NCBI RefSeq assembly: GCF_900092025.1 | Contig: NZ_FLTX01000013.1 | Location: 98,167 to 162,166, forward strand | Direction: 5' to 3' | Origin: Xanthomonas bromi | GTDB lineage: Bacteria > Pseudomonadota > Gammaproteobacteria > Xanthomonadales > Xanthomonadaceae | Length of the DNA: 64,000 bases | Shown here: one piece after another, positions 17,289 through 29,349 of the stretch | Layout: every line of letters begins with the position of its first letter | Position numbering within the stretch: position 1 is the first letter of the stretch | Program-made: the position numbers and the translations under genes | Notes under the pieces: generated by a model | Database searches by the model: none | Seen by the model: the letters and a program-made list of their open reading frames with translations, nothing else | Told to the model about the DNA's origin: nothing

Positions 17289-17979
17289 GACGGCGATTCA
17301 TGCGTTCGAGCAGATGACGGAATTGCGCGATCGAGGCCACCGCCATGTACAGCGGTTCCAGATCGCCATGCCGGTGCAGTTCGAGCAGCGCGGCCTCATC
17401 GAGTGTGCGCAGGCGTTCTTCATGCACGACGTAGAGCCCGGCCAGTCGGCATTCCAGGCCGTTGTTCAAGGTGGCTTCGAACACGAAGGGTTCGAGCAGG
17501 TCGTAACCCAGCACACGGTCGACGAACGCATCGCTGGCTGCTACTCCATCGTGCAGCGTGCGCAGCACCTGGCTGATGTGGTCGAGAAAGTCGGTGGTGC
17601 CGCCGTGTTCGCGAAACAGCAATTCGCCATCAGTGCGACTGGCGCGTGGGCTGTCCAGATCCACGTGCACCATCGGCCCGTCGGGCTGCTCGCCGATCAG
17701 GAACGGTTGGCGCTGAATCGACAGCGGGATATAGGGCGCATCCCAACGCGCACCCTCCAGGAACAGGTTTTCGCCCAGGCGCAATCCCAGCAACGCCAGT
17801 GGCTGAAAACTGCGCTCGCCACTGCGATGGAACACGATGGGGTATTGCGCCTGCAGCTGGCGAAATTCCTGTGGAAAGGTCGCAGCCGACATCACGTCAT
17901 CGCCGTAGGCGGCGCCGTGCGCGGTGATCACGCGCAGATCGCGATGATCGAGATTGTTCAATAACACGGCATTGGTCAT
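17278..17979 (-). CDS. SapC-family protein
   Basis: A 233-residue protein from the ATG at 17979 (MTNAVLLNNLDHRDL). The blocks FPQEFRQLQAQYPIVFHR, LLGLRLGENLFL, YIPLSIQRQPFLIG and the ending IAQFRHLLERMNRR match the SapC family, named after a Campylobacter S-layer secretion gene. No signal peptide is seen. In xanthomonads this family is found beside TonB-dependent receptors and halogenases, as here, but its molecular role is not known. The start is chosen because the upstream 12 residues of the longer frame are not family-like. Confidence 0.83.
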   Translation of the reverse strand: MTNAVLLNNLDHRDLRVITAHGAAYGDDVMSAATFPQEFRQLQAQYPIVFHRSGERSFQPLALLGLRLGENLFLEGARWDAPYIPLSIQRQPFLIGEQPDGPMVHVDLDSPRASRTDGELLFREHGGTTDFLDHISQVLRTLHDGVAASDAFVDRVLGYDLLEPFVFEATLNNGLECRLAGLYVVHEERLRTLDEAALLELHRHGDLEPLYMAVASIAQFRHLLERMNRRHAG

Positions 17980-18087
17980 GGGGGATTGGCACAGCACGCA
18001 GGGCGCGTGGCCCATGCTTCAACGAATCGCCACTGCACGGCAAGCCCTGGACGCAATCGCGTCGTCGGGTCGAGCGCAAGGGCCGTG

Positions 18088-18122
18088 TCCGTTCCCCGGC
18101 AGCCACGCTGCCGGGGAACGGA
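18088..18122. terminator. perfect 15-bp hairpin after the TonB receptor gene
   Basis: TCCGTTCCCCGGCAG (18088-18102) and CTGCCGGGGAACGGA (18108-18122) are perfectly complementary with a five-base loop. It lies between the stop of the receptor gene and the start of sapC on the same strand. No strong U-run follows, so it may be a partial terminator or an RNA-stabilising hairpin that lowers sapC-cupin-halogenase expression relative to the receptor. Confidence 0.8.
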
Positions 18123-18170
18123 TGGGGTTACTGCAGCGATGCAGTCACGCGTGCATCGCCACAGCGGGTA

Positions 18171-21100
18171 TCACCAGAACTTGTAACGCAGGCCCAGCAT
18201 GTAGCGCGGGCCGGTCTGGGTGGCATAGATAATCTCGTTTTTCTGCCGGCCATGCTGACGCTGGATTTCGTTGGTGAGGTTAATTGCCTCCAGGCTCAGC
18301 GACAGGTTCTCGGTCCACTGGTAACCGATGCTCAGGTCCAGCTGACCATAGGCTTCGGTGTAGACCGGGTTGGGCTGGCCGCTACCGTCGAAACGTGCGG
18401 CCAGGAATTGGTCGCGCCAGTTATAGGCCGCACGTACCTGCCACTTGTCCTTGTCGTAGAAGCCGACCAGGTTGGCCGAATCGCTCAGACCTTCCAGCGC
18501 GAACTGCTCGCCGATCACATCGTTGTTGTAAGTCAGCCCGGAATCGACCTTGGTGTAGTTGGCCGACACGCCGAAACCGCTGGCGCCGAACATGTGTTGC
18601 AGATTGAATTCCCAGCCGTCCAGCGAGGCCGAGCGCTGGTTGGCCGGCGCGGTGATGGCGAAGTTGGCCACCGGGTCGCCCGGCTGCCCACTGATCACAC
18701 CGGTGGCGTTGCCGTTGGCATCGTCGGCACCGCGCACCACGCCCGGCGAACCGCCGCGGTTGCGGAAGATGTAGTTGCGGATACAGGTCAGGTCGGCCGA
18801 GGCGCAGCCATTGCCCAGCGCTTCGTTCCAGTACGTGCCGCCGATCGGCGTGTTCAAGCCCAGCGCCGTATCGTTACGCGTGGTCACGCCGATGTAGTTG
18901 TCGATGTTCTTGCGGAAGAAGCCCACCGACGCGTAGCTGGCATCGCTGTAGTACCACTCCAGCGAGACATCGATGTTGTGCGAGAGCAGCGGCTTCAGGC
19001 CCGGATTACCTGCCTGTCCGGTGCCGCCTTCGATGCGCGCGATCTGGTTGAGCGTCTGCCCGCCCTGGATATCGCCCCAGCCCGGACGGCCGATGGTTTC
19101 GCCGTAGCTGCCGCGCAGCACCAGATCGTCGGTGAGCTTGAAGCTCAGATCCAGGCTGGGCAGCCAGTATTCGTACTTGCCGCTACCACCGGCAAACGCC
19201 GAGTCGGCCAGACGGATCGGCAACTCGTTGTTGGCGACCCAGTCGATGCCCACGGCCACCGGCACCAGCGCCTGCGCCTCCACCTTGGTTTCTTCGTAAC
19301 GCACGCCGGCGGCCAGGCTGATCGGCACGCGCAGATCGTCCCAGCTGTTGTTCCACTGCAGGTAGGCGTTCTTGGACTTTTCGGTCACGCGGCGGTCGGT
19401 GGCGAACACCGGCGAGATGCGGTACAGCGCCTCATTGCCAGCGGCTTGCGCGGCGGCCTGACGCACGCGCTCGAAGTCGAACAGGTACAACTGGTTGAAC
19501 TGCTGTGGATTGCCGCTGCCGTCGATCGCATCGAAGTACTGCGCGAACGAGCTGGGAATCCACAGGTCGTCCGGATAGTCGGCCGCAGTGCCGTTGCCGC
19601 CCCAGGTATCGCGCTGCACGTTTGAGAACGCCGAACGGTTCTTGACCTCGGTGCTGCCGATGCCGAACTTCAACTGCGAATAGTTTTCGAAGGTGAAGTC
19701 GCCGTTGACCTGCGCCTGATCGATTTCCGACTTCATGTAGCTGTTGCGGAACGCCGAGCCGGTGACCAGCGTGCGCGACGGATCCAGACCGTTGAGCCCG
19801 AAGCCCAGTTGCTGCTGCAGCACCGGGAAATCCTTGCTGAAATCCACCACCGAGGTGCCGCGGTAGAACCCGGACACGCCCAGCGAGTTGCTCGACCCGT
19901 ACGGGCTGTCCGCGCCGGCTTCGGCGGTGGAGCGGTGGATGTCGAAGTTGAGCTTGAACTGATCGTTCACCGCCCAATCCACATTGAAGCCCAGCGACTT
20001 GTTCTGGTTGCGCGTGGCGGCATTGGAGCCGGCAGTCGCCAGATCGCTGGTCGCCGGATTGACGATTTCCGAATAGGTCATCGGGCCGGCGACCGGCCCC
20101 TTGGTCCAGGCGCTGGCCGACGGGCCATAGTTGAACCACACCGACATTTCGTTGCGCTGCTGCTGGATCTTGTTTTCCGAGTAGGTGTAATCCAGCGTGG
20201 TGGTGATGTTGTCCAGCGGCTTGTACTGCAGCACCAGCTGACCGTTGGTGCGTTGGCGTTCGACGCCGACCACGCGGTAGTTGAGGTTCTGCGGCACCGA
20301 ATAGATATCGTTCGGACCGGGGCGGTTGACGATGTTTTCCGAACCCGGCGCACCCGGCTGCGGGATGGTGCCGTAGGCGGTGGAGTCGCCACGGAATGCG
20401 CGCCAGCCATTGGGCACGCCGACCTGGCTGTAGCCGAAGTCGCGTTCCTGGTAGCTGCCGCTCAGCGACACGCCGAAACGTCCATCGGCCGAGGTGGTGC
20501 TGAAGATGCCGGAGATTTCCGGCGTCAGCGCATCGCCCTGCAGGGGGCCCGGCAGGTTCTCGTTGGACGCATCGTGCACGCCCTTGAGGCCCACATTGGC
20601 ATGCATGCCAGGGTTATCTAGCGGACGGGCGGTCTTGATGTTGATGGTGGCACCGATGCCGCCGGTGGGCGTGCTGGCACGGCTGGTCTTGAACACCTCG
20701 ATACCGGAGATCGACTCGGACGCCAGGTTGGCGAAGTCGAACGCACGCGAGTTGGAGGCGTTGGATTCCTCGATGCTGGCGCCCGGCATCTGCCGTCCGT
20801 TCAACAGCACCAGGTTGAAGTCCGGGCCGACGCCGCGCACGGTGACGCGCGAGCCTTCGCCCAGCGAGCGGTCGATTGACACACCGCTGATGCGCTGCAA
20901 AGATTCGGCCAGATTGGTATCGGGGAACTTTCCGATGTCCTCGGCCACGATGCCGTCGACGATGCCTTGCGCATCGCGTTTGACGTTCATCGACGAGGTG
21001 AGGCTGCCGCGGATACCGCTGACCTGGACGGTATCGAGGGTGGCGGGATCGGCTTGACTGGCGCCCGGAACGGTGGATGCGGACGGCGGTGCCGGCGCGG

Positions 21101-21185
21101 TCTGCGCAGCCAGCGGAGTCGACAATGCGAACAGCAGGGCAGACGTCAAACGCCGCGTACGCGGCAGGGTGCGAGTCTCTCTCAC
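18171..21185 (-). CDS. TonB-dependent outer-membrane receptor
   Basis: A 1004-residue receptor. The GTG at 21185 gives VRETRTLPRTRRLTSALLFA and a signal peptide ending near LAAQ; GGGGAAG lies a few bases upstream. A TTG at 21206 would add seven residues. A TonB-box-like stretch LDTVQVSG is followed by the plug (EDIGKFPDTNLAESLQRISG, VRGVGPDFNLVLLNGRQMP) and a beta-barrel ending in GLRYKFW, a classic outer-membrane C-terminus. The length and plug match the large Xanthomonas/Caulobacter receptors for carbohydrates or other nutrients. Downstream sapC, cupin and halogenase genes suggest an aromatic or indole-linked ligand, but this is inference. Confidence 0.9.
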   Translation of the reverse strand: MRETRTLPRTRRLTSALLFALSTPLAAQTAPAPPSASTVPGASQADPATLDTVQVSGIRGSLTSSMNVKRDAQGIVDGIVAEDIGKFPDTNLAESLQRISGVSIDRSLGEGSRVTVRGVGPDFNLVLLNGRQMPGASIEESNASNSRAFDFANLASESISGIEVFKTSRASTPTGGIGATINIKTARPLDNPGMHANVGLKGVHDASNENLPGPLQGDALTPEISGIFSTTSADGRFGVSLSGSYQERDFGYSQVGVPNGWRAFRGDSTAYGTIPQPGAPGSENIVNRPGPNDIYSVPQNLNYRVVGVERQRTNGQLVLQYKPLDNITTTLDYTYSENKIQQQRNEMSVWFNYGPSASAWTKGPVAGPMTYSEIVNPATSDLATAGSNAATRNQNKSLGFNVDWAVNDQFKLNFDIHRSTAEAGADSPYGSSNSLGVSGFYRGTSVVDFSKDFPVLQQQLGFGLNGLDPSRTLVTGSAFRNSYMKSEIDQAQVNGDFTFENYSQLKFGIGSTEVKNRSAFSNVQRDTWGGNGTAADYPDDLWIPSSFAQYFDAIDGSGNPQQFNQLYLFDFERVRQAAAQAAGNEALYRISPVFATDRRVTEKSKNAYLQWNNSWDDLRVPISLAAGVRYEETKVEAQALVPVAVGIDWVANNELPIRLADSAFAGGSGKYEYWLPSLDLSFKLTDDLVLRGSYGETIGRPGWGDIQGGQTLNQIARIEGGTGQAGNPGLKPLLSHNIDVSLEWYYSDASYASVGFFRKNIDNYIGVTTRNDTALGLNTPIGGTYWNEALGNGCASADLTCIRNYIFRNRGGSPGVVRGADDANGNATGVISGQPGDPVANFAITAPANQRSASLDGWEFNLQHMFGASGFGVSANYTKVDSGLTYNNDVIGEQFALEGLSDSANLVGFYDKDKWQVRAAYNWRDQFLAARFDGSGQPNPVYTEAYGQLDLSIGYQWTENLSLSLEAINLTNEIQRQHGRQKNEIIYATQTGPRYMLGLRYKFW

Positions 21186-21573
21186 GGTAGTTGCTTCCCC
21201 AAACAAAAAATAAGGCCTGCCCCAGGCGGGACAGGCACAGGTCGATCGAACAATCGAGCATTTGTTAGTGCGGCCTTAACAAAGTCAATTTGCACTGCAG
21301 CATCTGCCGCGACCAAAATCGCCTCACACATCGTTCCACTGCGTTCGATATGCAGCCTATGCGCGTGCAATCGCTTGCCCGTACCATCGTGGTTCGATGG
21401 CAACGTCTGCATATGCGATGCCACCGACACAGCGAACCCAGGTGGTTGAACGCGCAATGGCAAGCGGATTCGGCAGTGCAGGAGATGTGTTGCCGGCTCC
21501 GATGCCTGCCTGCCCGAGACCGCTCATCTGGTTGTGTCTGGCGGTACGACCCTACCTTTGACTGGAGCGCGCG
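21186..21573. promoter_or_regulatory. divergent promoter region between TonB receptor and GST genes
   Basis: 388 bases without a gene. TTTGTTA (21261-21267) and TAACAAA (21277-21283) form a 7-bp inverted repeat with a nine-base centre, about 75 bases upstream of the receptor start. It is a candidate operator for a regulator of the receptor locus. No other feature is evident. Confidence 0.4.
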
Positions 21574-22263
21574 ATGATCGATCTGTACTACTGGCCCACG
21601 CCCAATGGCCACAAAGTCACCTTGTTCCTGGAAGAAGCCGGGCTGAAGTACACGCTCAAGCCGGTCAACATCGGCAAAGGCGAACAATTCGAGCCGGCGT
21701 TCCTGCAGATTTCGCCCAACAACAAGATGCCGGCCATCGTCGACCATGCACCGGTCGACGGCGGCGGCGCGCAGAGCGTGTTCGAATCCGGCGCGATCCT
21801 GCTGTACCTGGCCGAGAAGACCGGCCGCTTCCTGCCGCGCGATGCCCGCGGCCGCATCGCCGCGTTGGAATGGCTGTTCTGGCAAATGGGCGGGCTGGGC
21901 CCGATGAGCGGCCAGATGGGCCACTTCAACGTCTATGCGCCGGAAAAGATTCCTTACGCGATCGAGCGCTACAACGCCGAGGTGCGCCGCCTGCATGGCG
22001 TGCTCGACAAGCGTCTGGCCGACCATGCGTTCCTGGCCGGCAACGACTACGGAATCGCCGACATGGCCAGCTATCCGTGGATCGAAGTGTATGGCGACCT
22101 CAAGCCGGACTACGCCGCCTTCCCGCATCTGAAGCGTTGGCACGACGCCGTCGCCGCCCGCCCGGCCACCCAGCGCGCCTACGCGCTCAAAGAACAGGTC
22201 AATCCCAATGCCGGCAAGCCGCTGAGCGATGAAGAGCGCAAGCACCTGTTCGGCAAGCGCTGA
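21574..22263 (+). CDS. glutathione S-transferase (YfcG-like)
   Basis: A 229-residue GST with an N-terminal thioredoxin-like domain starting MIDLYYWPTPNGHKVTLFLE. The segment TPNGHKV is the active-site turn of the YfcG/YghU (nu-class) group, which use a Thr/Asn pair rather than Cys or Ser and act as disulfide-bond reductases. The glutathione-binding block ESGAILLYLAEKTG and a C-terminal helical domain (YGIADMASYPWIEVYG) are intact. It is cytoplasmic, probably monocistronic, and divergent from the TonB receptor gene. Confidence 0.88.
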   Translation: MIDLYYWPTPNGHKVTLFLEEAGLKYTLKPVNIGKGEQFEPAFLQISPNNKMPAIVDHAPVDGGGAQSVFESGAILLYLAEKTGRFLPRDARGRIAALEWLFWQMGGLGPMSGQMGHFNVYAPEKIPYAIERYNAEVRRLHGVLDKRLADHAFLAGNDYGIADMASYPWIEVYGDLKPDYAAFPHLKRWHDAVAARPATQRAYALKEQVNPNAGKPLSDEERKHLFGKR

Positions 22264-24974
<2,711 letters not shown>

Positions 24975-25173
24975 GAGTGGCTAGGACACCGTAGCCGTCA
25001 GTCGACAGATGGATGTGGATAGCGCGGACGCACCGGAGTGTGCGAGTGGTGCATGCCGATACCGGGCCAGGCTTCCCGTGCATGCGGCTACGCAAGCGGA
25101 TTTTCGTTGCTCTACGCCCAGGCAGGCGTTGCACCGATCACCCACTCTTCCAGGTGTTCGCACAAGGAGTGCC

Positions 25174-25645
25174 ATGTCCCTGCCGCCATCGATTCCCGCC
25201 GCCTCACCGCAGCGCCAGCATGCGGCCGACCTCTGGAGCCGGCACTGGAAGTGGGCCGTCCCAGGCACCGGCATCGCGCTATTTCTGCTGCTGGCGCTGC
25301 TGATCGGTGGCGTGCTCTACGCGATCACTGCAGCGATGAAACCAGCGATGTCTATCGCAACGCGTTGCAGATCGCCAAGAGCGATGCGCAGGTCGTGCAA
25401 CGGCTTGGCACGCCGATCACCGAGGACTTCCTGCTCAATGGCAGCCTCAGCTATTCGGTCTTACCGGCTAGGCGCATTTCAGCGTTGGGCTGCAGGGCCG
25501 GCGCGGTAGCGGCAGCGTCCAGGTGAATGCCGCGCGCAGGCATGGCTGCTGGACCTACCAGACACTGACCTTCGCCGGCATCTCTGGCGAGCCGATCGAT
25601 GTGTTGCCCGCCACGGTATCGCCCCCGCAGCCCCACATGCCATGA
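25174..25645 (+). pseudogene. broken Coa1-like (cytochrome oxidase assembly factor) gene
   Basis: The ATG at 25174 opens MSLPPSIPAASPQRQ and a membrane helix GIALFLLLALLIGGVLYAIT, then the frame must shift near 25340 to read ETSDVYRNALQIAKSDAQVV and QRLGTPITEDFLLNGSLSYS, and again near 25470 to read HFSVGLQGRRGSGSVQVNAA and RRHGCWTYQTLTFAGISGEP before the TGA at 25643-25645. The pieces join into one recognisable protein (membrane helix plus small periplasmic domain) like Coa1-family proteins of xanthomonads. Two frameshifts make it inactive, unless both are sequencing errors. Confidence 0.78.
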
Positions 25646-25713
25646 CCTAAGGCGGATTGCCGCGGCCGTTGCAGATGGGTAGGGTCGCGCTACTCACTTC
25701 GCGGATCCGCCTC

Positions 25714-27498
25714 ATGAAGCCACTCGTTCTCGCCGTTGCGCTGGCGCTCGGTTCCTCGTTGCCGTTGCAGGCACAAACCGGCAAGGCAGCACCGACACAA
25801 CCCGCCAGCCCGGCCTGGGTGCAGACCAGCAACGGCTATGCGCAGATCCTGCTCAACGCGCAGGCACCGTTCCAGCCCGAATACGCCAGCTTCTTTGGTG
25901 TACCCGGCTATGACGATCAGGTCGTCGATCTGGGTCCCGACAACGCCGCACGCTATCGCGATGCCATGCGCAATGCGCGCGCCACGCTGCAGACCAAGCT
26001 GGCCACCGAGCGCGATGCCAACGTGCGCCAGGACTTGCAGATCATGATCGGCGCGGCCGAGCAGAACATCGAAGGCAGCGAGCTCAACGAGCGTTATCTG
26101 CTGCCGTGGAGAGACGCCCCGGAGGCGGTCTTCAGTGGCCTCAATGGTCTGTTGTCCGACCAGACCGTGCCCGAGCGCCGCGCCAAGGCGTTGGACCGCC
26201 TCAAACGTTACGTTGGCCTGGTGCCGGGCAGCGCGCCGACCACCACGCTGGCGCGCCAGCGCTACGAGGAAAAGCTGAGCAACAAAGCGCTGCTGCAGCC
26301 GACCCAGCGCGAAGTGGAGCAGGCGCTGGCGAATGTGGACACCTACGTCGCCGGCATCGGCGAGTTGTTCGCCAAGTACAAGATCGCCGGCGCCGACGAA
26401 GCGCTCAAGGCCATGTCCACCCAGCTCAAGGACTACGCCAACTGGACCCGCACCACCGTGCTACCCAAGGCACGCAAGGACACCCGCCTGCCGGAACCGC
26501 TGTACGCGTACCAACTCAAGCAGGTGGGCATCGATATCGCCCCGCAGCAGCTGATCCAGCGCGCGCAACTGGAATTCATGGAAACCCGCTCGGCCATGCG
26601 CCAGCTGGCCCCGCTGGTGGCCAAGGCCAAGGGGGTGAAAGGCGATGATTACGTGCAGGTGATCCGCGCGCTCAAGGGCAACACCATCGCCGACGACCAG
26701 CTGGAAACCCACTACCGCGGCGTGATCGATCGGATCGACCCGATCATCCGCAGGCAGCGCATCGTCGATGTGCCCAACCGCCCGATGCAGATGCGCCTGG
26801 GCAGTGCCGCCGAAAGCGCCGCGCAACCGGCGCCGCACTTCCTTCCCGCACCGCTGATCGGTAACACCGGCCAGCAAGGCCAGTTCGTGCTGCCGTTGGG
26901 CAATCCGACCGCCGACGGCGCCAAGAAGGAGCAGTACGACGACTTCAACTTCGGCTCGGCCGCCTGGACGCTGAGCGCCCACGAAGGCCGCCCCGGTCAC
27001 GAACTGCAGTTCACCGCCATGGTCGAACGTGGCGTCTCGCTGGCGCGCAGCATGTTCGCCTTCAACTCGGTCAACGTCGAAGGCTGGGCGCTGTATGCCG
27101 AAGCGGAAATGGTGCCGTACGAACCGCTCGACGGTCAGCTGATCGCCCTGCAGTTCCGCCTGCTGCGCGCCGCCCGCGCCATGCTCGACCCGATGCTCAA
27201 CCTGGGCCTGATCGACCGCGAACGCGCGCGCCAGGTGCTGGAAGACGATGTCGGCCTTTCGCCCGCCATGACCCGCCAGGAGCTGGACCGCTACACCATC
27301 CGCGCGCCCGGCCAGGCCGGCAGCTATTTCTACGGCTACACCCGCATCCTCGAACTGCGCATGCGCACCGAACTGGCCCTGGGCAAGAAGTTCGACCGCC
27401 TGGCGTTCAATAACTTCCTGCTGGACCAAGGCCTGCTCCCACCGGATCAGCTGGCCAAGGCGGTGGAAACGCAGTTCATTCCCGCGCATGCCAAGTAG
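25714..27498 (+). CDS. secreted DUF885-family metallopeptidase-like protein
   Basis: A 594-residue protein with a signal peptide (LVLAVALALGSSLPLQAQ). The metal motif H423-E424-x4-H429-E430 is in SAHEGRPGHELQ, followed by VNVEGWALYAEAEMV, which holds the second-shell Glu. These are the hallmarks of DUF885, a family related to dipeptidyl and angiotensin-converting-enzyme-type zinc peptidases. It is likely periplasmic. The ATG at 25714 is chosen for the signal peptide; the longer frame to 25657 is not needed. It follows the S9B peptidase and the broken Coa1-like gene and may share peptide-scavenging roles. Confidence 0.85.
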   Translation: MKPLVLAVALALGSSLPLQAQTGKAAPTQPASPAWVQTSNGYAQILLNAQAPFQPEYASFFGVPGYDDQVVDLGPDNAARYRDAMRNARATLQTKLATERDANVRQDLQIMIGAAEQNIEGSELNERYLLPWRDAPEAVFSGLNGLLSDQTVPERRAKALDRLKRYVGLVPGSAPTTTLARQRYEEKLSNKALLQPTQREVEQALANVDTYVAGIGELFAKYKIAGADEALKAMSTQLKDYANWTRTTVLPKARKDTRLPEPLYAYQLKQVGIDIAPQQLIQRAQLEFMETRSAMRQLAPLVAKAKGVKGDDYVQVIRALKGNTIADDQLETHYRGVIDRIDPIIRRQRIVDVPNRPMQMRLGSAAESAAQPAPHFLPAPLIGNTGQQGQFVLPLGNPTADGAKKEQYDDFNFGSAAWTLSAHEGRPGHELQFTAMVERGVSLARSMFAFNSVNVEGWALYAEAEMVPYEPLDGQLIALQFRLLRAARAMLDPMLNLGLIDRERARQVLEDDVGLSPAMTRQELDRYTIRAPGQAGSYFYGYTRILELRMRTELALGKKFDRLAFNNFLLDQGLLPPDQLAKAVETQFIPAHAK

Positions 27499-27708
27499 AG
27501 GCAGAAGCGGCCGCCGGGTTCAGCTGCTCAGTACCCTGGTGCACTCTCCAAATTAGCTGGAGTATCGAATGCTGTAGTGCGTCAGCATTGCGACATCAAA
27601 CAGTCGATGGGGGTGCGTTTGCGCAAATATGCGTTAACGCGCCTTCGTCAGCGTTGTTTTCTGGAGTAGGTAGGCAAGGTTTTTGGGCTCATACCGCCCG
27701 GGTTGAAA

Positions 27709-28062
27709 TCAATGCTTGAACGGAACCATGTCCGCAGGCTTTTTACCGGTCCAGTCGCCCGTCTTTTTAGCCTTTGGGCAGACATCGACGTACTGGAAAT
27801 ACGCTGTGAAGGCACGTTGCGACCAGCCCTTGCAGTAGTTCGTATCCGCAGTCGTCGGAAACGGGCAATAGGGCGCAACGGGCTTTATGGTGGCCTGGAT
27901 TGGGTCCAGCGGTGCCCAGTGGTGGTCTGGGTCTGCACAGCCGTCCGAGCAGAAAAGGAAAGGATCGTTCATGCGACATACCAAAGTCACACCCGTGGTC
28001 TCTGCTGCCGCCTGTCCAGCAAAGCATCCCGCCAACATCAATATCCCTATCCAGCTTTTCAT
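27709..28062 (-). CDS. small cysteine-rich secreted protein, orphan
   Basis: A 117-residue protein with a signal peptide (WIGILMLAGCFAGQAAAE). The mature part has six cysteines, in VCRMNDPFLFCSDGCADPD, APYCPF, TNYCKG and VDVCPKA, which would form disulfides in the periplasm or outside. AAGGAA lies just before the ATG, a good ribosome-binding site. Base composition is more AT-rich than the flanks, hinting at transfer. A lipobox-like LAGC is present, but the more likely cleavage is at AAAE. I do not recognise a family. Confidence 0.65.
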   Translation of the reverse strand: MKSWIGILMLAGCFAGQAAAETTGVTLVCRMNDPFLFCSDGCADPDHHWAPLDPIQATIKPVAPYCPFPTTADTNYCKGWSQRAFTAYFQYVDVCPKAKKTGDWTGKKPADMVPFKH

Positions 28063-28321
28063 GGCTATTCCTTAAGGTGATTGAGATCAAGGTTGTGCTT
28101 TGCCAAGTGCGAGTGATGTCTTGCGAGTCAGCAGCAACCCTCTGGTGAACTATCGCCTGGCCAGCTCAACCTGTCCGCCGGCGGAGGATACTGCATCCGA
28201 TTTGGCGTTTCACTACAAGCTGGCCTGGAGTGCTTTCCGGCTAAAAGCAGCAAAAAGGCTGGTCTCTAGTTTGGTACTGGCCTCTTGCCGGTCGAAAGCG
28301 TCCGAATCCAAGTCGAGCGGT

Positions 28322-28768
28322 TTATTGGTTAGGCGGTGAGCGAGAGGCATCGCTCGCCCCCGCCGGCACCCAGATCGCCACACCTGCCGCACGCTTCTGG
28401 GTGGTCGGGATACCAATACCCAGGCCGCCGCCGACGTGGCCGCCGTAGCTGCCACCGCCGACCGACAGGCCGCCGCCGGAGCGTTCGGAGCCCACGCCGA
28501 CGATGACCACGCCGTTGGCGCCCAACTTTGCGGCTTCGCGCTTGAGGCGTTGCACGGCGGCGTCGGTCTGGCCCTGGGTGCCGAAGCCGGCGGCGCTGGT
28601 CGATTCGAGCTGGGCGATTTCCACCGAGCCAACCGGGGCGTGGGAATACACCTGCACTTGCGCGGGGTTGATCGGTGCGCGTGCCTGGCCGAGCATCACC
28701 TTGGAGCTGCTGGCGCAACCGGCCAGCAGCAGGGCCAGTGCGGCGCCGACGACAAAATGCCTGTTCAT
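28322..28768 (-). CDS. outer-membrane lipoprotein, RcsF/DUF4156-like
   Basis: A 148-residue lipoprotein from the ATG at 28768 (MNRHFVVGAALALLLAGC); AAGGGGG lies upstream as ribosome-binding site. After the lipobox Cys come APINPAQVQVYSHAPVGS, RLKREAAKLGANGVVIVGVG and a Gly-rich tail. The order 'PVQVYSHAP, helix, KLGANGVVIVGV' resembles RcsF and DUF4156 proteins, which sense envelope stress. RcsF-specific cysteines are not obvious, so a general lipoprotein is also possible. A longer frame to 28957 has no signal peptide and is not used. Confidence 0.75.
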   Translation of the reverse strand: MNRHFVVGAALALLLAGCASSSKVMLGQARAPINPAQVQVYSHAPVGSVEIAQLESTSAAGFGTQGQTDAAVQRLKREAAKLGANGVVIVGVGSERSGGGLSVGGGSYGGHVGGGLGIGIPTTQKRAAGVAIWVPAGASDASRSPPNQ

Positions 28769-29100
28769 GATATGGCCCCCTTGGATGATGGTGATGACGG
28801 CGATGATCCTGCGCCCGGACTGAAGAGCGGCTAACACGCGGTAGCGCGCCGCCGTCAGGCCAGTACTGGCGACGCGGAGTAGCCGCGATGTACGAACGGT
28901 CCAGTCCGCGCGAGCACCCGCCGCGCCAACTGGCGGCGGCTGCGCAATGGGTCGCACTGCGTCGCCCCGGACCTTGTCGCACCCTAGCCACGCCCATGTG
29001 AGGCTGCCGCCAAACCGCCATTGGTCACGATGACCACCCGCCCACGGCGTGAGGACGGCCGCGCCGGTAAGCTCGTGCTTTCTTCAAGACGAGGTGGCAC
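28769..29100. other. intergenic region between divergent lipoprotein and membrane-protein genes
   Basis: 332 bases with no supported gene. GTGAGGCTGCCGC occurs near 28999 and again near 31866, both upstream of membrane-protein genes; it may be a short dispersed motif or chance. Nothing else stands out. Confidence 0.35.
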
Positions 29101-29349
29101 GTGGGAGTGATCAGTCTGTTGTGGGGCATCGTGGCGTTGCTCTGGATGGTCCTGGCCTTCATCCCGCTGCTGGGCTGGGGCAATTGGTTCCTGATTCCGT
29201 TCGCGGCGGTGGGTGCTGTGATCGCTGCCATCGCGCTGTTGTTTACCTCGGCCGGCAATCGCGGTCGGGCCAAGACCGGTTTGCTGCTCAACGGCTTGGT
29301 GATCGTGGTCGGGGCGATTCGCCTGAGCCTGGGCGGCGGCATCGTCTAG
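29101..29349 (+). CDS. small membrane protein, hypothetical
   Basis: An 82-residue protein with three hydrophobic segments: LLWGIVALLWMVLAFIPLLG, FLIPFAAVGAVIAAIALLF and GLLLNGLVIVVGAI. The start is a GTG with GAGGTGG about five bases upstream. Related short proteins of this form occur in Xanthomonas, usually without a name. No partner is evident; hemB follows on the same strand after about 226 bases. Function unknown. Confidence 0.7.
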   Translation: MGVISLLWGIVALLWMVLAFIPLLGWGNWFLIPFAAVGAVIAAIALLFTSAGNRGRAKTGLLLNGLVIVVGAIRLSLGGGIV

